Of a DNA stretch of 30,579 nt, positions 9,136 to 15,643 are shown in pieces (within the stretch, counting starts at the first letter, position 1; the number at the start of each line of letters is the position of its first letter). The position numbers were made by a program, and so were the translations under genes. The notes under the pieces were generated by a model. The model ran no database searches. It saw only the letters and a program-made list of their open reading frames with translations, and had not been told where the DNA came from. The stretch is from PFJX01 sp031426735. Its GTDB lineage: Bacteria > Pseudomonadota > Gammaproteobacteria > Burkholderiales > Thiobacillaceae. The stretch covers positions 1 through 30,579 of the forward strand of contig JASJPK010000058.1 of assembly GCA_031426735.1 (NCBI GenBank). Direction: 5' to 3'.

Positions 9136-9689
9136 TTCACTTCCAGATCGGTCAACTTCAACATCTCCAGCAAGCGATCTTCATCCAGCGGCTTGCTCAG
9201 ACAGGCTTCGGCCCCGGCGGCGAGGATGCGCTCGACATTCTCGGCTGACGGATAGCCGGTCATCGCGATGACCCGAGTGGATCGGGTCGTTGGGTCGGAT
9301 TTGATCTGCTCGCACACCTGAAAACCATCCAGGCCGGGCATCATCAGATCCAGCAATAGCGTGTGCGGGCGGAAGGTCTGCACCAGTCGGCCGGCGCTGA
9401 AACCCTCGCTGGCGGTGCAAGTAGTCACGCCCGCGAATCCCGATAGCAGCGCGGAAAGGTAACGCGCCAGAGGCGCCTCATCGTCGACGATCAGGATGCG
9501 CTGGACGCGGCTATCGAGTCCCTGGTCGTGTCGAAAACGTTCGAGTTCGTCACGCAGAAAGCGGCGATGGCCGCCGGCGGTGGTCAGCGCCTTGAGCAGG
9601 CCCTTGTCCGCCCAGACGCGCAGCGTGGCCGGCGCGACCATGAGCAGCGCGGCGGCTTCGTTGGGGGTGAGATAGGGTTTTTCCATCAT
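9132..9689 (-). CDS. HTH (MerR/excisionase-type) DNA-binding response regulator
   Basis: A 185-residue protein with an N-terminal winged-helix HTH of the MerR/excisionase HTH_17 type (about 5-52: LTPNEAAALLMVAPATLRVW, then GGHRRF) followed by a receiver (about 62-180: ILIVDDE, acceptor D114 in LLLDLMMPG, switch region IAMTGYP, KP in LSKPLDE). This order, DNA-binding before receiver, is the reverse of OmpR or NarL regulators. The start is the first of two adjacent ATGs at 9689, with GAGGT seven bases upstream and 14 nt after the receptor gene's stop; an in-frame reading from 9794 lies within that gene. Likely the transcriptional output of the operon; its target sites are not evident. Confidence 0.9.
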   Translation of the reverse strand: MMEKPYLTPNEAAALLMVAPATLRVWADKGLLKALTTAGGHRRFLRDELERFRHDQGLDSRVQRILIVDDEAPLARYLSALLSGFAGVTTCTASEGFSAGRLVQTFRPHTLLLDLMMPGLDGFQVCEQIKSDPTTRSTRVIAMTGYPSAENVERILAAGAEACLSKPLDEDRLLEMLKLTDLEVK

Positions 9690-9703
9690 GGTGCGGACCT
9701 CGA

Positions 9704-11410
9704 TCAGACCTTGAACAATGCAACCAGACGGTGTTGCGCACGGCCGAGACTTTCCACCTCGCTGGCCACCTGGGCGACTTGCTGGCTGGAGCAACTGTTG
9801 CGTTCGGTCATCTGGGCAATCTGTTCGACGCTGCGCGCGATTTCCCTCGCCGCGACGCCTTGTTCGTCCAGGGCCGTCTTGATGTGGCTGACCGATGCAA
9901 CAACATTCATCGCCGCATCCTGAATGCCATGCACCGCATCGCCGGCCTGTCGGGCCATTCCAGCACCGCGGCTGGATTGTTCCGCACTGCCCAGCATGTC
10001 ATCCATGACGCGTTTGGCGTCGCTCTGCACGCCCCCGATCATCTCGGTGATCTGTTTGGTGGAGGATGCCGTCCGCTCGGCCAGTTTGCGCACCTCGTCG
10101 GCCACCACCGCGAAACCGCGTCCCTGTTCGCCGGCACGGGCAGCCTCGATGGCGGCATTGAGCGCGAGCAGATTGGTCTGATCGGCGATGTCCTGAATCA
10201 CCCTGACGATGCTGGAGATGTCGGTTGTGCGGGCGGTCAGCTGTTGAATGTTGCGGGCGGATTGGTTGACCGCTGCAGCGATGACGTTGATTTCACTCGC
10301 CGTGGCGTGAATGACCTTGCCGCCTTCCTGCGAGGTTTTGCCAGATTGAAGCGAAACCGCATCGGCCTCGCGGGCATGCTCGCCCACCATGTCGATCGAA
10401 ACCGAGAGTTGCTCCACCGCCGCGGCCATGTTGGAGCTGGCTTCGGATTGGCTGACCGAGGCCTGTGCGGTGTCCTGGCTGGCAACGACCAGATGGCGCG
10501 AGGCCGTATCGAGACTGCGCGTGTTCTGCTTGAGCAGCGCAACGGCTTCCTGCAGGTTGTTGCGCATCACCGCCAGATGCGCGAGCAGGTTGCCGATCTC
10601 ATCCTTGCCGCCGGGCGGTACCGCACTGGACAGATCGAACAGCGAAATGGCCTTGGTGGTTCCCACCGCGAGATTCAGGGATGACACGAAATTGCGCACG
10701 ATCAGCCATGCGGCCAACGGCCATAGCGTGATGACCGAGAGACCGGCGAAGGTCAGCAGATTGTCCAGTCGGTCGATGCCGGCCTGACTGTCGCGGGCGT
10801 CGGCGGGAGAAACATGGGTCAACAGATGTTTGGCCTCTTCCAGCGCCATCCAGCCGAGAAAGATGCAACTCAGTATGACGAAGATGGAAGCCGAAGTAGC
10901 CAGCCACATCTTCCAGGTCATCGGCAGATTGGCGACCTTGCGTGCTAGCCGGCGCAACCCGGTAGCGGCCGGGCGCCCCTCTTCCAGGCGCAAGCCGGGG
11001 TTGTTGCGTAACTGCTGGTAAAGAGCCTCGGCGGCACGCACTTCGTCGCGCCCGCATTTCACCCGCACCGACATGTAATGGCCATCCGGCGTAGGCGTGA
11101 CGGTAGCCTTGACCCAGTAGTAATCGCCGTTCCTGCGCCGGTTCTTGACGATTCCGGTCCAGGCGCGCTTGTGGCCCAGCGTGGCCCACAGATCGCGAAA
11201 ACCTTCGGCCGGCATGTCCGGATGCCGCAGCAGGTTATGCGGCTGGCCGATCAACTCCTCGCGGGTGTAACCGGAAACCTCAAGGAAGTCAGGGTTGACG
11301 TCGGTAATGATCCCTTTCGCATTGGTGTGACTGATGATGACGGCATCGTCAGGAATGATGTGTTCGCGTTGCGTGACCGGTTGATTGTTTCGCACTGTCG
11401 TGGCTCCCAT
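9704..11410 (-). CDS. aer: Aer-type aerotaxis receptor (PAS, TM, HAMP, MCP signalling domain)
   Basis: A chemoreceptor of about 568 residues, first gene of the operon. The N-terminal PAS (about 20-125) strongly resembles E. coli Aer: VSGYT, GQPHNLLRHPDMP, GIVKNRRRNGDYYWVKA, so FAD binding and redox/oxygen sensing are expected from the family. TM helices are at about 175-197 and 222-242, separated by a short loop, followed by HAMP and a methyl-accepting-type coiled coil whose hairpin tip carries VVADEVRKLAERTASSTKQI. No C-terminal NWETF-like pentapeptide is seen; the protein ends LVALFKV. It should couple to CheA/CheW, which are not in this window. ATG at 11410 is preferred; a GTG at 11416 is in frame. 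Neither has a convincing ribosome site. Confidence 0.9.
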   Translation of the reverse strand: MGATTVRNNQPVTQREHIIPDDAVIISHTNAKGIITDVNPDFLEVSGYTREELIGQPHNLLRHPDMPAEGFRDLWATLGHKRAWTGIVKNRRRNGDYYWVKATVTPTPDGHYMSVRVKCGRDEVRAAEALYQQLRNNPGLRLEEGRPAATGLRRLARKVANLPMTWKMWLATSASIFVILSCIFLGWMALEEAKHLLTHVSPADARDSQAGIDRLDNLLTFAGLSVITLWPLAAWLIVRNFVSSLNLAVGTTKAISLFDLSSAVPPGGKDEIGNLLAHLAVMRNNLQEAVALLKQNTRSLDTASRHLVVASQDTAQASVSQSEASSNMAAAVEQLSVSIDMVGEHAREADAVSLQSGKTSQEGGKVIHATASEINVIAAAVNQSARNIQQLTARTTDISSIVRVIQDIADQTNLLALNAAIEAARAGEQGRGFAVVADEVRKLAERTASSTKQITEMIGGVQSDAKRVMDDMLGSAEQSSRGAGMARQAGDAVHGIQDAAMNVVASVSHIKTALDEQGVAAREIARSVEQIAQMTERNSCSSQQVAQVASEVESLGRAQHRLVALFKV

Positions 11411-11422
11411 TAACACGACAAA

Positions 11423-11451
11423 ATTGTCCCGTATCGATTGGAGCGAAACAA
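11423..11451 (-). promoter_or_regulatory. Candidate sigma70-type promoter for the aer-led operon
   Basis: Read on the minus strand, TTGTTT (11446-11451) is followed after 17 bp by GACAAT (11423-11428). The -10 box is part of a short inverted repeat, GACAA-TT-TTGTC (11417-11428). Transcription would begin very near the ATG, leaving almost no leader. This is a weak consensus match only, and no clear sigma28 site was found. Confidence 0.3.
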
Positions 11452-11491
11452 GCGATTTATTCGATTTCGCCGTTTAGCGCGATTTGGTTGT

Positions 11492-11656
11492 TCACGGAAT
11501 CATCGACACGTCCCGATGCGAGTGAGGCATGACCAGCCAGCGCCCGAGAAACACGAAGACAAGCACCGGCAGCAGAAACACCGGGCGCCAAAGCAGCGTA
11601 GCCTGGAGGAAGCGCAGCGGAATCCGGGGCCTTGGCAGCGAATCCACGGCCTGCAT
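11492..11656 (-). CDS. Possible 54-aa small membrane protein or gene remnant
   Basis: An ATG-initiated frame whose N-terminal part is encoded by the inverted-repeat element (11592-11671). Its C-terminal half contains one strong hydrophobic helix (VFLLPVLVFVFLGRWLV) followed by MPHSHRDVSMIP and a TGA stop. No ribosome site precedes the ATG. The helix codons are GC-rich in the third position, as in a real gene. It could be the 3' remnant of a membrane-protein gene whose 5' end was replaced by the repeat, a true small protein, or chance. I do not recognise a family. Confidence 0.2.
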   Translation of the reverse strand: MQAVDSLPRPRIPLRFLQATLLWRPVFLLPVLVFVFLGRWLVMPHSHRDVSMIP

Positions 11657-11671
11657 CCGGGCTACGCTGCT
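11592..11671. repeat. 80-bp intergenic element with 16-bp imperfect inverted repeats
   Basis: The left end AGCAGCGTAGCCTGGA (11592-11607) and right end TCCGGGCTACGCTGCT (11656-11671) are inverted repeats matching at 15 of 16 positions, the mismatch being a possible G-U pair in RNA. The interior has two related direct copies, GCAGCGGAATCC (11614-11625) and GCAGCGAATCC. The motif resembles GTAGCCCGGAT...ATCCGGGCTAC palindromes scattered between genes in many proteobacteria. It could form a long hairpin or be a small non-autonomous (MITE/REP-like) element. The rest of the 11411-11713 gap holds only the candidate promoter and the doubtful small ORF. Confidence 0.7.
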
Positions 11672-11713
11672 AATGTCATCTAGACACTACCGCAGCAACA
11701 GTGGCACGCCGCC

Positions 11714-14170
11714 TCATGCCGCGCCGTTCCGCGCCCGCAGCAGCGCCTCGAACTCGTCCAGCGGCATGGGCCGGCCGAACAGGAAACCCTGGTAGCAGGG
11801 GCAACCGTTCTGCCGGAGGAATTCCAGCTGCGCCTCGGTTTCCACGCCTTCGGCGATGACGGAAAGGCCCAGGTTGTGGGACATGCCGATGATGGTCTGC
11901 ACGATCACCTGGTCGGCCGGCTTGACGCCGATGTTGCCGACGAAGGACTGGTCGATCTTGACCTGGTCCAGCGGCAGCTGCGACAGGTAGGCCAGCGACG
12001 AGTAGCCGGTGCCGAAATCGTCCATCGAGAAGCGCACGCCCACCTCCCGCAGGGCCTGCATCTTGGCGATGGTGTCGGCGATGTTGTCCAGCACCAGGCT
12101 CTCGGTGAGTTCGAGTTTGAGGCGGCCCGGCGAAATGGCGGTCTGATCCAGCACGGCGAGCATCTGTTCGACGAAGTCGACCTGGCGGAACTGGCGGGGG
12201 CTGACGTTGACCGCGAGGGTCAGGCGGCCGGCCAGCGGGTCGGACTCCCAGGCGCGGATCTGGGCGCAGGCTTGCTCCAGTACCCAGCGGCCGATGGGGA
12301 CGATCATGCCGTTTTCCTCCGCCAGGGGGATGAACTGGAGCGGGGGGACCAGACCCAGGTCCGGGTGCAGCCAGCGCAGCAGCACCTCCGCGCCGGTGAT
12401 GCGGCCGACATGGTCCACCTGGGTCTGGTAGTACAGCAGCAACTGCTGTTCCGGCAGGGCGCGGCGAAGGTCGGTGTCGAGCGCGATGCGCGCCTCCATG
12501 GCGGCATGGCTGGCGGGGTCGAAGAAGCCCACCGCGTTGCCGCCGGATCGCTTGGCCTGGTACATGGCGGTGTCGGCGCGTTTCATCAGTTCTTCCACCG
12601 AGATCTCGTGGCCGTGAAACAAGCAGATGCCGACGCTGGGCGAGCCGTGGTAGAGGTGGTCCTGCAACTGGATGGGCTGGGCGATGGAGGCGCGCATCTT
12701 CTCGGCGACGGCTTCGGCATGGCTCATCGCCTGCCGCGCATCCAGTGCCAGTTCCGCCAGGATCACCACGAACTCGTCGCCGCCCAGGCGGGCGACGGTG
12801 TCTTCCTCGCGCACGCTGGCGCGCAGGCGCTGGGCGATATCCACCAGCAGGAGGTCGCCGATGCCGTGCCCCTTGGTGTCGTTGAGTTCCTTGAAGTGGT
12901 CCAGGTCGAGGAGCAGGATCGCGCCGTGTTTTTGGCTGCGCGCGCTGGCCGCCAGGGCATGCCCAAGGCGGTCCTGGAACAGGCGGCGGTTGGGCAGTTC
13001 GGTGAGGGGGTCGTAGAAGGCGAGGTTGTGAATCTCCGCTTCGGCCTTCTTGTTGCGCGAGGTGTCGGAGAAGGCGGCGACGTAGTGGCTGATCTGGCCC
13101 TGATCATCGGTGACTGCGGTGATGGTGAGCCATTCGGGAAACACCGCGCCGTTTTTGCGGCGGTTCCAGATCTCGCCCTGCCAGTGCCGGTCGCGCTTCA
13201 GGCTGACCCACATGTCGCGGTAGAACAGGTCGTCGTGGCGGCCGGACTTGAGCAGGTGTCCGGGCGTGTTGCCGATCGCCTCGGCAGCGCTGTAGCCGGT
13301 GATGCGGGTGAACGCCTGGTTGACCTTCAAGATGATCTGGTCGGCGTCGGTGATGCAGATCGCTTCCTGCGATTCGAAGGCGATGGCGGCGACGCGGCGA
13401 TCCGACTCCGCCCGCAGGCGGTGGCTGATGTCGGCGTAGGTGTAGACGCGGCCGATGATGCGTTCTTCCAGGGTGTGCGGGTGGGTGTGCTGCTCCAGCA
13501 CCTGGCCGTTGGCCAGTTCCACGATGTCCAGGGTTTCTTCGTCGGAGAGCAGGGAGATGGCCGCGAGACGGCTGCGGAAGGCCGCGGGATGTATGCTGCG
13601 GCTGGCCATGGCGTCGAGCACCTCGGCATCCTCGGCGCGCATGAGCAGGTCGTCGGGCAAACCCCAGAGCAGGGCGAAGCGGTGGTTCATGTTGACGATG
13701 CGGCCGTCCTGGTCGCGCACCAGGATGCCGTCCGCGGTGGCTTCCAGAGTGGCGCGCAACTGGGATGTGGTCAGCGCCAGCAGATCCTTCTCTTCCACCT
13801 CGCGGGCGTTTTCGCGGGCCCGGATCAGCAGCCAGTCGCGGCCGTCGCATTGCACATGGCGGATGGTCTCTTCCACCGCGATCAGGCTGCCGTCGGCGCA
13901 CTGGAAGAGGCCTTCGGCCGCTTCGATCTCCTGCAGGTTGCCAGCGCGTACTTCTTCCCAATAGAACACGTCGGTGAGGGCGCAGACGATGTCGGTGATC
14001 GGCATGCCGATCAAATTTTCGACGGCATAGCCCAGGCGTTCCCTGGCCTGCCGGTTAGCGGTGCGGATCTGCAGAGTCTCCGGCTCCAGCAGCAGCAGCA
14101 ATTCGCTGGCCTGGTCGAGGAGAAGGGCGTCAAGGGGAGTAAAGCTAGCGGAATCGGGGGCGGGATTCAT
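11714..14170 (-). CDS. Cytoplasmic PAS-PAS-PAS-GGDEF-EAL c-di-GMP enzyme
   Basis: An 818-residue protein without TM helices or signal peptide. Three PAS regions (about 20-130, 150-255, 270-385) precede GGDEF (intact at 463-467, with an I-site REED at 454-457). The EAL domain has signature EVL (595-597), NVSPRQF, LELTES, DDFGTGYSS, KIDQSFV and AEGVE. All catalytic signatures appear intact, so both diguanylate cyclase and phosphodiesterase activity are possible. The start ATG at 14170 overlaps the HD-GYP gene's stop as ATGA; a longer frame from 14224 runs inside that gene. Coupled translation with a phosphodiesterase suggests balanced local c-di-GMP turnover (inference). The PAS ligands are unknown. 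Confidence 0.92.
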   Translation of the reverse strand: MNPAPDSASFTPLDALLLDQASELLLLLEPETLQIRTANRQARERLGYAVENLIGMPITDIVCALTDVFYWEEVRAGNLQEIEAAEGLFQCADGSLIAVEETIRHVQCDGRDWLLIRARENAREVEEKDLLALTTSQLRATLEATADGILVRDQDGRIVNMNHRFALLWGLPDDLLMRAEDAEVLDAMASRSIHPAAFRSRLAAISLLSDEETLDIVELANGQVLEQHTHPHTLEERIIGRVYTYADISHRLRAESDRRVAAIAFESQEAICITDADQIILKVNQAFTRITGYSAAEAIGNTPGHLLKSGRHDDLFYRDMWVSLKRDRHWQGEIWNRRKNGAVFPEWLTITAVTDDQGQISHYVAAFSDTSRNKKAEAEIHNLAFYDPLTELPNRRLFQDRLGHALAASARSQKHGAILLLDLDHFKELNDTKGHGIGDLLLVDIAQRLRASVREEDTVARLGGDEFVVILAELALDARQAMSHAEAVAEKMRASIAQPIQLQDHLYHGSPSVGICLFHGHEISVEELMKRADTAMYQAKRSGGNAVGFFDPASHAAMEARIALDTDLRRALPEQQLLLYYQTQVDHVGRITGAEVLLRWLHPDLGLVPPLQFIPLAEENGMIVPIGRWVLEQACAQIRAWESDPLAGRLTLAVNVSPRQFRQVDFVEQMLAVLDQTAISPGRLKLELTESLVLDNIADTIAKMQALREVGVRFSMDDFGTGYSSLAYLSQLPLDQVKIDQSFVGNIGVKPADQVIVQTIIGMSHNLGLSVIAEGVETEAQLEFLRQNGCPCYQGFLFGRPMPLDEFEALLRARNGAA

Positions 14171-15420
14171 GCGTTGCAGCCCTTGCCGTTGTCGAAGTAG
14201 TAAGACACATGTTTGCGCATGCACAGGTAGTCCAGCGTGGCGCGCGGCAACTGGCCGGGCCGGATTGCGTGGCTGATGTTGACATCCTGCTCCTGGCCCA
14301 GGTCCAGGATGATGGCCTCCTCCTTGGGTACCTGCGGGTCATGCACCAACAGCACGGGCTTGAGCGGATGCTCGGGATTGACCGAGGTGACCAGGGCGGT
14401 GACGCCATTGGAAAGATGGACCACCGTGCCGGGCGGATAGACCCCCATGCAGCGGATCAGTGTGCGCAAATGCTGGGGATCGTGCTGGGCGCGCTGCTGG
14501 GCGAACATCCAGGACAGCGCCTCGTGCGGCGACATGGCCTTACCGGCGTCCATCGGGTTGCACAGTTTGTCGTAGCGGTTGGCGACCTGCACCATGCGCG
14601 CCAAGGGATCGGTGCGCTCCCCCTTCAGGCCCTGCGGATAACCGCTGCCGTCCATCGTCTCGTGATGCTGCTGGATGATGGTGAGCGCCGCTTCCGGCAG
14701 GCCGATGCGCCGGCCCAGTTCGACGCCGCGTTCGCAATGCAACTGGCGCAGGTGGTATTCCGCCTGGGTCAGCGGCTCGGTCTTGCGCACCACCCGGCTG
14801 GGGATCTCCCTGAGGCCGATATCGTGGAACAGCGCGCCCAGGCCCAGCACCCTGCCCTGTGCGGCTGGCAGGCCGATACCCTTGGCCATGATCATGGCGA
14901 TCAGGGTGACGTTGAGGCCATGGTGGAACAGATCCTCCGAGTCGCCCCTGCCGCCCATGGCATGGATGAGCACATCGGGCGCGGTCAGGAAATTCTCCGT
15001 CATGTGGTCGACGAAGGCCTCGGCTTCGGCGCGGGCCTCCTGGGGGTGGGTCAGCAGCTTGGCATTGATCTGGCGAACGGTGTTGGCGGCGCTGACCAGC
15101 GCCTTCTCGGCGCGCGTCACGGCCTCCCGGTAGCGGTGCAGCTGTTCGATGCGCGCCCTCTTCGCCTGAACCATGGGATCGTCCGGGGTCAGCACCGCGA
15201 CCTGGCGCGGCGCGGGTTGCGCGGGCGGCGGCAGGGGCTTGGCGGTGCTGCGGGCGGGATCGTAGCGGATCTGCTCCAATCCCAGTTGGCGCAACACCTG
15301 GATCTGCTCATCCGACTTGATCTTGAAGCCGTTGAAGGTGAAGGGATGCTCCATCCAGGGCAGGTCGAGCTGGACATACAGGCCGGTCTGCAACTGATCT
15401 GGGGTCAGGAAATATGACAT
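14167..15420 (-). CDS. DUF3391 plus HD-GYP c-di-GMP phosphodiesterase
   Basis: A 417-residue soluble protein. The N-terminal part (about 1-130) resembles DUF3391, common before HD-GYP domains: it opens with the LTPDQLQTGLYVQLDLPWMEHPF type of sequence (shown in part: LQTGLYVQLDLPW). The HD-GYP domain (about 160-330) has HD at 199-200, then QQHHETMDGSGYPQGL and VANRYDKLCNP. Residue 203 is Leu (HDIGL) where the classic motif has Lys (HDIGK), which may affect metal or phosphate binding. The C-terminal extension (about 330-417) is typical of this subfamily. The ATG at 15420 has no clear ribosome site. It is the first gene of a two-gene unit with the downstream GGDEF-EAL gene. Confidence 0.88.
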   Translation of the reverse strand: MSYFLTPDQLQTGLYVQLDLPWMEHPFTFNGFKIKSDEQIQVLRQLGLEQIRYDPARSTAKPLPPPAQPAPRQVAVLTPDDPMVQAKRARIEQLHRYREAVTRAEKALVSAANTVRQINAKLLTHPQEARAEAEAFVDHMTENFLTAPDVLIHAMGGRGDSEDLFHHGLNVTLIAMIMAKGIGLPAAQGRVLGLGALFHDIGLREIPSRVVRKTEPLTQAEYHLRQLHCERGVELGRRIGLPEAALTIIQQHHETMDGSGYPQGLKGERTDPLARMVQVANRYDKLCNPMDAGKAMSPHEALSWMFAQQRAQHDPQHLRTLIRCMGVYPPGTVVHLSNGVTALVTSVNPEHPLKPVLLVHDPQVPKEEAIILDLGQEQDVNISHAIRPGQLPRATLDYLCMRKHVSYYFDNGKGCNA

Positions 15421-15462
15421 GCGGGGAGCGTCGCGGCGGCTGTAAAACGAGTGGCGGATTCT

Positions 15463-15499
15463 ATGCCATGCCTGAGCAGCGCATACGCAGGCTTGGCAT
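15463..15499. repeat. Inverted repeat in the 223-bp gap between nrdJ and the HD-GYP gene
   Basis: Arms 15463-15474 and 15488-15499 pair at 11 of 12 positions around a 13-nt loop. Two further short inverted repeats lie upstream on the minus strand: CCAGCC-TT-GGCTGG (15561-15574) and CAGAT-GCAA-ATCTG (15527-15540). None is followed by a T run, so they are not clear terminators. They lie in the likely leader of the HD-GYP pair, but no known c-di-GMP riboswitch core is seen. Confidence 0.5.
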
Positions 15500-15643
15500 G
15501 GCCGAATTTCAAAGGTTCACGTAATCCAGATGCAAATCTGAATGGATGCCGATATGACATCCAGCCTTGGCTGGCGTATTCGCGCGCCAGGCCAGATAGA
15601 AGCGGCGGTTCTTCTCCTTCAACTCATCGGCAAACGAGCACCC

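Noticed and set aside
15421..15643. GEMM c-di-GMP riboswitch before the HD-GYP gene
   Set aside because: The inverted repeats lack the conserved GEMM core sequences and receptor loop.
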